From Synergistota bacterium (lineage in GTDB: Bacteria; Synergistota; JAGHAJ01), in contig JAGHAJ010000288.1 of assembly GCA_021161545.1 (NCBI GenBank), forward strand, positions 1 through 8,216: a DNA stretch of 8,216 nt. Reading direction: 5' to 3'. Under the pieces are notes generated by a model. The model saw nothing but the letters and a program-made list of their open reading frames with translations, did not search any database and had not been told where the DNA came from. The translations under genes and the position numbers were made by a program. Positions 1 to 5,863 of the stretch are shown piece by piece (the stretch's first letter is position 1; each line of letters begins with the position of its first letter).

Positions 1-1229
1 CCTATTACTTCCGTAATAGTAGCATTACCTATTGTACCTATAAACTTACCAAAATCTATTCCTCCACCTCCACCAGCCACTATCTTTCCTCCATACATGA
101 CACTATCCCATATCTTTCCCCCTATTGCTTCCCAAGAAAAACCTTCCTTATGAAGCTTAGTAAGGTTCACTTCTACTATGAGCGCCTTTATAAGAACCTG
201 CTTTCGGCTCTTGTCCATATATTTTATAACGGGCAGAAGTGCCTGATACTCCTCGGGAGTGGCTTTTACTATGATGGAGTTTGTACCTGTATCTGCAGCA
301 ACAGTAACAGTAGAAACAACTCCTTTACCACCTTTCATTGTCTTTACAATGGCAGATAGATTCTTTGCAACCTTTTTTGCATTTGCATTCGAAAGATGGT
401 AAATGTGAAATAGGCTCCTCCTCACAGGTGCCTTTCTGTCTAAGTGCTTCACAATTCCAAGAAGCCTTTTCATCAAGGGTTTCGAGGCAACTATGAGTAA
501 GGCATTCGCTCTATCGTATGCTGCAACCTTGAATTCCGGCAATCCTCCACCCTTACCCACAAGTTTAGAAAGTTTCTGCGCCACTATGTCTGCATCTGCA
601 ACCCTCAGTGTAACCACCCTCATCTCAACATTCACACGGTCTATTTTCCTCACAACAGAGAGTATGCGCCTTATGTTAGAAGCACTATCTGTTATAACAA
701 GGCTATTAGATGCAACAGCATAAGAGATGTTACCATATATGGATACCAGTGGTCTCACAACATTGTAAACATTTTTGACATCCACATTGTAAACAGGAAC
801 CACCTGCGTTACAAACACTACACCTCTCGCAGGCGAATATTTTCCCGAATACGAAGGTACCCCCTTTGTCCTTACATTTCTCAATGGCACTATCCTGTAA
901 AAGCTACCCGAAGGCACAACAGTAAAACCGTTTGCCTCAAGCACAGAAAGGAACGCTCTGTAGGCATCTTTTATGCTCACAGCAGTAGGTGAAATCACAG
1001 TGACTTTACCTCTCACCTGAGGGCTAACCACAAAATTTTTACCAGTAAGTTCTGATATAAACTTTATAAACACGGATATATCCGCATCCTTAAAATCCAA
1101 GTGCACTCTCCCTGCAAGTCTTGCTTCCCTTGCCTTCTTATCAATCTCAGAGGCCTTGGTAGCAGCATACACATGCCCTACTGCAAATGCAAAAAACACT
1201 ATAATCAGCACAACCAGGATGCTTTTCAT
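1..1229 (-). CDS. gspD: Type II secretion system secretin GspD, N-terminal part (cut by the window edge)
   Basis: GspD forms the multimeric outer-membrane channel of the T2SS. The frame stays open from ATG at 1229 to the window edge, giving 409 residues, and the C-terminal barrel is missing. A signal peptide is visible at residues 1-22 (hydrophobic core, then VYA before the likely cut). It is followed by an N0 domain at about 43-115 and three repeated N1-N3 modules at about 138-198, 200-264 and 272-338. The pattern RANALLIVAS at 240-249 is the usual N-domain signature and TNSIIVKA at 316-323 repeats it. The secretin domain begins near 345 (QVLIKALIVEV) and holds a Gly run at 386-390. No cysteine occurs in the visible part. 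The start is 18 nt after the gspC stop. An in-frame GTG at 1235 is a rival start, better spaced from the ribosome binding site. The domain order is that of T2SS GspD; a type IV pilus PilQ is unlikely given the gspC neighbour. Confidence 0.95.
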   Translation of the reverse strand, partial: MKSILVVLIIVFFAFAVGHVYAATKASEIDKKAREARLAGRVHLDFKDADISVFIKFISELTGKNFVVSPQVRGKVTVISPTAVSIKDAYRAFLSVLEANGFTVVPSGSFYRIVPLRNVRTKGVPSYSGKYSPARGVVFVTQVVPVYNVDVKNVYNVVRPLVSIYGNISYAVASNSLVITDSASNIRRILSVVRKIDRVNVEMRVVTLRVADADIVAQKLSKLVGKGGGLPEFKVAAYDRANALLIVASKPLMKRLLGIVKHLDRKAPVRRSLFHIYHLSNANAKKVAKNLSAIVKTMKGGKGVVSTVTVAADTGTNSIIVKATPEEYQALLPVIKYMDKSRKQVLIKALIVEVNLTKLHKEGFSWEAIGGKIWDSVMYGGKIVAGGGGGIDFGKFIGTIGNATITEVI

Positions 1230-1240
1230 CCTCACACCTA

Positions 1241-1250
1241 CCCCTCCTTA
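1241..1250 (-). promoter_or_regulatory. Strong ribosome binding site of gspD overlapping the gspC stop codon
   Basis: The minus strand reads TAAGGAGGGG here, and its first three bases are the gspC stop codon. The AAGGAGG core lies 13 nt before the ATG at 1229 but only 7 nt before the in-frame GTG at 1235, the usual optimum. The real GspD start may therefore be the GTG, adding two residues (Val/Met-Arg) to the signal peptide. This is seen directly; which start is used is inference. Confidence 0.7.
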
Positions 1251-2042
1251 TCTAACATCATACTCAAGCACTATATCTTTATTCCCCCTCGTTATCCTCA
1301 CTCTTATAATGTCAGACGACATTGCAGACTTCATAATGTTGAATATGTCCTGTGGCTGCTTCAGAGATATACCATTTATCTCCCTTACTATGTCTCCTGT
1401 TCGTAAACCCATGCGCCTGAGCACAGATTTAGAAGAAAGCCACCTTATCACATATCCTTTAATCTCCTTATCTCGGAAGTAAGGAGCTACATTAACCCTT
1501 GTCAGGAGCTTACTCACATTGCTGAAGTGAGAAAACAGGAAAGAGCGTGAAATTACATACCTATTATTACCCTCACTCCTTATATCTGCAACCTCATACT
1601 TACCTACAGTCCGCCCTGTGGTGCTTCCTTTAGAGTAAACAAATGTTAGATATAAGTGATCCCTACCTCTGCCAAATATCACCCTATCCCTTTGTATCTT
1701 CAAAACCTTTAAGTTACCAAAACTATCTCCCTCTTTCACCACTTTTATTTCTCCAGTGGCTACATCCCTTATCACAGCTCTATTCTCCTCTCCCACAGAT
1801 ATGCCGACAAGGAGAAGCTCGCCACCAGTGATGTTTTTAAGCACATGCGTTTCACCTACATCGGCATCGAGGATTTTCCATATCAGAGAATAGTCTTTTT
1901 CATGCTTGGCCGAAGTGGCTGTAGTAATTCTCCTTTTTTCTACTCTCTCTATTCCACCAAGATTCCTGTTAAAGTAGTCAACTATCACACCAGATGTAAA
2001 GAAAGCAAGTAAGATGACCATCGCAAACGGGAGGAATCTCAT
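1248..2042 (-). CDS. gspC: Type II secretion system protein GspC, inner-membrane connector with HR and PDZ domains
   Basis: GspC links the inner-membrane platform to the N0 domain of the secretin. Counting from ATG at 2042, the protein has 264 residues. It has one N-terminal membrane segment at about 4-22. The periplasmic HR domain lies at about 50-135, with the family pattern LLLVGIS..GE...AVI.D..TG, then GD at 105-106 and DRVIF at 119-123. A C-terminal PDZ domain lies at about 195-264 (GYVIRWL, MGLRTGDIV, INGISL). No cysteine is present. The frame can be extended to a TTG at 2066, but that would place the ribosome binding site inside the gene. The ATG at 2042 overlaps the gspN stop as ATGA, the junction type used elsewhere in this run, so it is preferred. 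The match of domain order and neighbours makes the call firm. Confidence 0.93.
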   Translation of the reverse strand: MRFLPFAMVILLAFFTSGVIVDYFNRNLGGIERVEKRRITTATSAKHEKDYSLIWKILDADVGETHVLKNITGGELLLVGISVGEENRAVIRDVATGEIKVVKEGDSFGNLKVLKIQRDRVIFGRGRDHLYLTFVYSKGSTTGRTVGKYEVADIRSEGNNRYVISRSFLFSHFSNVSKLLTRVNVAPYFRDKEIKGYVIRWLSSKSVLRRMGLRTGDIVREINGISLKQPQDIFNIMKSAMSSDIIRVRITRGNKDIVLEYDVR

Positions 2043-2596
2043 AGTCTGCCTTTCACCTCCACCCAATTACCTTCATTCACACCGATAGGTAAAAACCTCT
2101 CAAGCAATTTGTACAATACACCAGAAGGTTTAAGCTTTAACTCATAGCGAATGTGTCTTCCAGACAGATAAACCTTACCCATTGCTTCAATCCCTTTGCC
2201 CACAACGCGAATCTCCCTAACCTCCCAACCATCTCCTCGCCTCTTCAGTACCCCCTTACCCTCAGACATGTAAAGAACAGGTATGAAAGCACTCCCAACC
2301 TTGATATCGGTAGCATTCACCGTGAACTCCAACTTAAGCGAAAGAAGTCCCATTAATCTTGGCCTAACACGAACTCTCTGTATATCTACATTTACTCCCT
2401 CATACTCTATGCGAAGCTCCTTCAGGTATGCCGTTGCATAAAGCAGATTGATGTCCACATTCCCGACAGTGATACGTACATTGTGACCTTGTGCCATATC
2501 CTGCAGAAGCGATTCTATAGCACGGGTGTAAGGAAATCTCAACATTACAAACACCACAAGTGCCAAGACAAAAACAACTACCAGCCATTTGTACAA
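2039..2596 (-). CDS. gspN: Type II secretion system protein GspN, starting at TTG
   Basis: GspN is an optional T2SS component. It has one inner-membrane helix and a periplasmic beta-rich domain, and its exact job is unsettled. The protein has 185 residues, shorter than the roughly 250 of classical GspN/PulN. A membrane helix lies at about 4-19. Next come the family-like stretch VRITVGNVDINLLYATAYLKELRI (40-63), RLMGLLSLKLEF (80-91) and a C-terminal LKPSGVLYKLLERFLP (155-170). No cysteine is present. The frame has no ATG before residue 18, and the TTG at 2596 is well placed behind AGGAGGG, so TTG is the likely start. It lies 3 nt after the gspM stop and overlaps gspC by 4 nt. The call rests on topology, LLSLKLEF-type motifs and position between gspM and gspC. 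Confidence 0.8.
   Translation of the reverse strand: MYKWLVVVFVLALVVFVMLRFPYTRAIESLLQDMAQGHNVRITVGNVDINLLYATAYLKELRIEYEGVNVDIQRVRVRPRLMGLLSLKLEFTVNATDIKVGSAFIPVLYMSEGKGVLKRRGDGWEVREIRVVGKGIEAMGKVYLSGRHIRYELKLKPSGVLYKLLERFLPIGVNEGNWVEVKGRL
2049..2060 (-). promoter_or_regulatory. Purine-rich ribosome binding site deciding the gspC start
   Basis: The minus strand reads GGAGGTGAAAGG inside the last codons of gspN. GGAGG is 13 nt and AAAGG is 6 nt from the ATG at 2042. The tract lies downstream of the alternative TTG at 2066 and so could not serve it, which favours the ATG. Confidence 0.6.
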
Positions 2597-2599
2597 AAT

Positions 2600-3046
2600 C
2601 TATGCCCTCCTACTCACTACAATAACCACATCTATGGTGTGCTTCCCGTGTTCCGTTTTTATTCTCATACTCTCAATACCCACTCCACTGTAGTGTTCTG
2701 CCATGTATAGAAGGAAGGTTACGAGATTTTTGTAATCTATGCCATTCAACCTTACTATATATCCTCTATCACCAGAAGGCGTCACATCCACGAGATTCCC
2801 TCCAAGTCCCGTATCTTTTGCAACCTTACTTAGTAGCGTAAAGAGGTCTGTTTTACCCACAGAATCTACTCTCATCCCTATCTTATACTCCGTAACAATT
2901 CTTTGTAACTCATTTAGCCGGTCTCTTGCAGATTTCAACTTTCTCCCGTAAAGGGTAGCCTCTTGGGTAAAGTAAAAGATACCGAAAGCAAGGCACACTG
3001 ACACAATTCCCACCACAATAAAAAACCTACTCTTTAACATCTGCAT
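2600..3046 (-). CDS. gspM: Type II secretion system protein GspM, inner-membrane platform
   Basis: GspM pairs with GspL in the T2SS inner-membrane platform. The 148 residues are close to the family norm. They comprise a short cytoplasmic start, one membrane helix at about 8-27, a likely coiled coil at about 34-54 (RKLKSARDRLNELQRIV), and a periplasmic ferredoxin-like domain at about 66-148. Family features include LFTLLSKVAKDTGLGGNL (68-85), then GYIVRLNGIDYKNLVTFLLYM (95-115) and a final strand pair after a GKH turn. The start at ATG 3046 overlaps the gspL end by 20 nt and has AAGGTGAGG about 10 nt upstream. A second ATG two codons later (3040) is possible but more distant from that site. 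Sequence identity in this family is always low, so the call rests on fold pattern and position after gspL. Confidence 0.88.
   Translation of the reverse strand: MQMLKSRFFIVVGIVSVCLAFGIFYFTQEATLYGRKLKSARDRLNELQRIVTEYKIGMRVDSVGKTDLFTLLSKVAKDTGLGGNLVDVTPSGDRGYIVRLNGIDYKNLVTFLLYMAEHYSGVGIESMRIKTEHGKHTIDVVIVVSRRA
2605..2611 (-). promoter_or_regulatory. Ribosome binding site supporting the TTG start of gspN
   Basis: AGGAGGG on the minus strand sits within the last codons of gspM, 8 nt before the TTG at 2596. The nearest ATG (2588) is in a different frame with no recognisable product, so this site supports the non-ATG start. Confidence 0.6.
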
Positions 3047-4202
3047 CTATAACAAACCTCACCTTCTTTTTATCAGCACCCTGCCTTACACTTCTTATAG
3101 ATACAGCAGTAAATATACTCTGTTTATCCATATTATCCTTAACCCGTTTTACCACATCAAGTCCTATCCCGATGGCAGTGAATTCTACTTCACTACCATT
3201 CCACCATATAGAGTCTATTCTCACTCCATATCCACCTACAGCCCTGGCAAGGGCATAAAGCAAGTCCAGCACTCTGTATGAATTACCTGCTCTCCTACCC
3301 ATAAGTTTAATCTTCTGTCTTGCATTATAAAGTGGGTCATCTATCCCAACGCTACCAAAAACCTTTAAGTAAGTAGAGCTAATCTTTTTCTTGACTTCAC
3401 TATATTCACCCTTCAACTCATAATAGTCCATCACAGCAGAAAAAAAGAGCACACCCATTATGAGAACACCAACAACTGCAGATACTTTCAGCTCATTACC
3501 GCTTAAAGAACTTCTACCTGCTGAGAGAAGATTTACTACCTCAGTATGCATGAACTCCCATTGAGGACTCCCTACCTGCTTTGCTCCCGGGAAAGGACCG
3601 CAAATGGCATATATACCATCAAGTCTACCTTCAAACATTGAAATCACAGATGTTACATCTTGCTCACTCTCTAATGACTTATGAAAAACAATAGACATAC
3701 CATCAAATACCACCACATAGTTACTACCTATCAACAACTTTAAGCCATACCCAGACTCATCTCTTAACACCTCGTTGAAAGTAGCAACTGCTCCCAGAAA
3801 GTCAAAACCGGCAGAAACCGGTTTACTACCATGACTCCCCCACCACTGTACTTCATTCTGCACTATCTCCCTCTTGGCTGCCACAACGATAACCTTTCCC
3901 ATGTCCTTCTGTGCATCAACGAAGTAAAAGTCATACAAATAGTCCTCAAGCTTTCCGGGGAGTTCAGATAAAAGCTCAACCCTTACTGCATCCCGCACCT
4001 TCTTATACTCAGAAAACGGAAACGCAAACTCCTTCGTGATTGCATACCTCTCTGGCAGTACTACATGTACCTTTCGTTTGGATACAACTCCCTCTATATC
4101 AGCAGATGCATGGGTATCAAACTCCTTCAATTCCCCCTGCATCCATATCCACACTTCCTCCATACCCCTTTTGACAACGAGTCTCTTACTCAAACCCAAC
4201 AT
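3027..4202 (-). CDS. gspL: Type II secretion system protein GspL, platform protein with actin-like cytoplasmic domain
   Basis: GspL anchors the secretion ATPase GspE to the inner membrane and binds GspM. The 391 residues match the usual size. An actin-like cytoplasmic domain spans about 1-225, with the family pattern VHVVLPERYAITKEFAFP (45-62), RVELLSELPGKLEDYLYDF (74-92) and GKVIVVAAKREIV (102-114). The segment EVVNLLSAGR (221-230) precedes the membrane as in other GspL proteins. The membrane helix is at about 239-257. The periplasmic part has a coiled stretch at about 260-280 and a ferredoxin-like domain at about 308-391 (VLDLLYALARAV, IDSIWWNGSEVEFTAIG). Only one cysteine (C201) is seen. 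ATG 4202 has AAGG 7 nt upstream and overlaps gspK by 17 nt. PilM/PilN-type pilus proteins share folds, but the single-chain fusion of both domains is the GspL form. Confidence 0.93.
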   Translation of the reverse strand: MLGLSKRLVVKRGMEEVWIWMQGELKEFDTHASADIEGVVSKRKVHVVLPERYAITKEFAFPFSEYKKVRDAVRVELLSELPGKLEDYLYDFYFVDAQKDMGKVIVVAAKREIVQNEVQWWGSHGSKPVSAGFDFLGAVATFNEVLRDESGYGLKLLIGSNYVVVFDGMSIVFHKSLESEQDVTSVISMFEGRLDGIYAICGPFPGAKQVGSPQWEFMHTEVVNLLSAGRSSLSGNELKVSAVVGVLIMGVLFFSAVMDYYELKGEYSEVKKKISSTYLKVFGSVGIDDPLYNARQKIKLMGRRAGNSYRVLDLLYALARAVGGYGVRIDSIWWNGSEVEFTAIGIGLDVVKRVKDNMDKQSIFTAVSIRSVRQGADKKKVRFVIDADVKE

Positions 4203-5028
4203 AAAGCAGCCTTCCCCCAGCTTTTTCCCTCTTCATAACCACTCTATACCTTCGCAGGACACCGTCTCTCTGCAACCTCACATCCGCTGTGATATACTCT
4301 GCCTTAAATGTCAGAATAGAACCTATACGATAAAGGACAGAAGGAGGTACCCCCATCTTCATCAGCTCTCTAATAGAGTGTATCTTTCTCTTTCTCCTAA
4401 TAGTTACAATCCTTTCAACCATGTCCTTTGTCATTCTATCATCAAGCGACAACAAAAGCAACGCAGGAGCATAATTAACATTTATTTTACCCAGAGAATA
4501 CACAGTTACATAAGGAGCCATCTTCTCATAATAACTTTCTGTGATATGTGATACCTGAAGCAATTCTCTTGTGGAGAGTAACATCCTATTAGGCACATCT
4601 CTTTCATTGCCACCAATCCTCTCAGCATCATCTGTATCCATGTAATCCAGCACACATGCGGTATAATCAGGTAATCTCAAGCTCCCGCAAAGTCGCCTAA
4701 ACACGGAAACATACAGAGGGTCTGCAGTCCTGCAATCCGGTAGCAATAGAGAATTCAAGTTTAGAAGGCCATCATTGGAGGTTATACGAATCAAAACCCC
4801 CTCATCCGCCCAGTCTCTACCAACCATTTGTGAAACAGAAAACTTCTTCATTACATCAGAAAGCGATCTAATCACAGCTCTCAAGGAGAATGTAATCTCC
4901 TTACTCGCCCTATAGCTATTAGATGCTTTTACACTCATTCTTACAGCATAGGACATAAAGAGCACTATAGGAACAAGAACGGAAAAAACGATAATCGTCG
5001 AGATTAAAACAGACGCCTTTCTCCCCAT
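4186..5028 (-). CDS. gspK: Type II secretion system minor pseudopilin GspK, pseudopilus tip
   Basis: GspK caps the pseudopilus in a complex with GspI and GspJ. The 280 residues are somewhat shorter than typical (about 320). The prepilin leader is MGRKA, with the helix SVLISTIIVFSVLVPIVLF directly after. The cut would fall between A5 and S6, so the -1 residue is Ala rather than the usual Gly. As in all GspK, the mature protein lacks Glu5. The globular part carries the family hallmarks NDGLLNLNSL (85-94), CVLDYMDTDDAERIGGNE (125-142, the acidic stretch near the known calcium site), TRELLQV (153-159), PYVTVYSLGKINVNYAP (172-188; most relatives have NTA, here NYA), and helix-hairpin-helix-like MVERIVTIRRKRKIHSIREL (203-222). 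Three cysteines (99, 114, 125) stand out in this cysteine-poor run. Its ATG shares one base with the gspJ stop (TAATG). Confidence 0.93.
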   Translation of the reverse strand: MGRKASVLISTIIVFSVLVPIVLFMSYAVRMSVKASNSYRASKEITFSLRAVIRSLSDVMKKFSVSQMVGRDWADEGVLIRITSNDGLLNLNSLLLPDCRTADPLYVSVFRRLCGSLRLPDYTACVLDYMDTDDAERIGGNERDVPNRMLLSTRELLQVSHITESYYEKMAPYVTVYSLGKINVNYAPALLLLSLDDRMTKDMVERIVTIRRKRKIHSIRELMKMGVPPSVLYRIGSILTFKAEYITADVRLQRDGVLRRYRVVMKREKAGGRLLYVGFE

Positions 5029-5597
5029 TACAGTTTCAGCCTTATCTTGTCCCTCAGGTTCTGCTCTATTTCCGAGGCCTTGACTCTGAGTTCCAACACC
5101 AGATATTGTGGTAATGCCTCGTACTCTTTGTAGATTCCACTATAGATAATTCTTCCTTTATCCTGAAGATAGAGCCTCACGCTTTCAATATCCGTTATAA
5201 GGATGTGTGCCTTATTCTTATTAAAGCCGTTGGGTTTACCATCCACAGGTACATCTACCTGAGAGTAAACTTTACTTCCTTTAATCCAGTAAGTCCTCTC
5301 CACCACTCCAAGGCCCTTGCAAGAATAAGATGTCACCACAAAGAGGAGCAACCCATCTCCTCTATCAGGCGGTATGTAAAGATAGGTATAATCAGCAGGC
5401 AAAGAAGGTATGAGTCCGGTAATAGAAGCATTAAGGTCAAGGTCAAATGCAATAAGCATCCTGTTCAGTTCAGAATTTTCCTTTACAGATAGGTATCCCA
5501 CCACCGTTCCATGAAACACACCAAAAAGAGACAACAAAACCACCACAATAATAGAAACTGCAACGAGCAGCTCTACCAGAGTAAACGCCTTTTTCAA
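5028..5597 (-). CDS. gspJ: Type II secretion system minor pseudopilin GspJ, starting at TTG
   Basis: GspJ is part of the I-J-K tip complex of the pseudopilus. The 189 residues include a very short type IV prepilin leader (MKKA), then FTLVELLVAVSIIVV, with Glu5 of the mature protein present. The -1 residue at the prepilin peptidase site is Ala instead of Gly. The globular part follows the family pattern: LNRMLIAFDLDLNASITGLIP (44-64), GDGLLLFVVTS (80-90), RTYWIKGSKVYSQVD (101-115), LITDIESVRLYLQDKG (133-148) and LPQYLVLELRV (162-172). Translation begins at TTG 5597, which overlaps the gspI stop as TTGA. A very strong Shine-Dalgarno sequence 7 nt upstream and the short leader it produces both support this start. 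It is followed directly by gspK. Confidence 0.94.
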   Translation of the reverse strand: MKKAFTLVELLVAVSIIVVVLLSLFGVFHGTVVGYLSVKENSELNRMLIAFDLDLNASITGLIPSLPADYTYLYIPPDRGDGLLLFVVTSYSCKGLGVVERTYWIKGSKVYSQVDVPVDGKPNGFNKNKAHILITDIESVRLYLQDKGRIIYSGIYKEYEALPQYLVLELRVKASEIEQNLRDKIRLKL

Positions 5598-5863
5598 TAA
5601 TCTACCTCCTCAAACACAAAGCCATTCACCACAAAACGGTATTTTTTCAGCCTGATGGGGGGGCTACCCATATATCCAATCATCTTACCCTTTGACGGTT
5701 TATGCAATCGAAGAATAGTCCACTCATCTACAGCCATTCTCAAAGATAGAGCATACTTCTCGTTCTTTATGGAAGAAACTACCGCAGAAAGGATAGCACT
5801 ACCTAATGTTGCAATAACAACTACTGATATCAGGACTAATATAAGGCTGAAACCGCCTTTCAT
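5594..5863 (-). CDS. gspI: Minor pseudopilin, probably GspI, short and lacking Glu5
   Basis: This 89-residue protein starts with the prepilin leader MKGG, followed by FSLILVLISVVVIATLGSAIL. It would be cut by prepilin peptidase after G4. Mature residue 5 is Leu, whereas GspI and most pseudopilins have Glu there. After the N-terminal helix, LRMAVDEWTILRL (41-53) fits the GspI pattern around A-x-x-x-W/N...L. The remainder is short and ends in a strand-like KYRFVVNGFVFEEVDY, so the protein is about 30 residues smaller than usual GspI. Position immediately before gspJ supports GspI; GspH or an atypical pseudopilin cannot be excluded. The ATG overlaps the preceding stop as ATGA, with only a weak ribosome binding site, so coupling to the upstream gene is likely. 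A run of seven C (minus strand) encodes S-P-P at 67-69. Confidence 0.72.
   Translation of the reverse strand: MKGGFSLILVLISVVVIATLGSAILSAVVSSIKNEKYALSLRMAVDEWTILRLHKPSKGKMIGYMGSPPIRLKKYRFVVNGFVFEEVDY
5604..5611 (-). promoter_or_regulatory. Strong ribosome binding site of gspJ
   Basis: GAGGAGGT on the minus strand lies inside the last codons of gspI, exactly 7 nt before the TTG start at 5597. It is the strongest site by spacing and match in the pseudopilin genes and may offset the weak TTG initiation codon. Confidence 0.7.

Noticed and set aside
2042-2066. N-terminal extension of gspC to a TTG at 2066
   Set aside because: The extension would contain the ribosome binding site and add a polar stretch before the membrane helix. 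The ATG at 2042 makes an ATGA overlap as at other junctions.
2400-2588. Minus-strand frame with an ATG at 2588 inside gspN
   Set aside because: It is cysteine-rich and unlike its neighbours, and it lies wholly within gspN in another frame. The GspN frame gives a membrane helix and family motifs instead.
4036-4551. Open frame of 171 residues on the plus strand
   Set aside because: It is antisense to gspL and gspK, is low-complexity (Ser, His, Ile rich), has no recognisable family and crosses a junction between two real genes.
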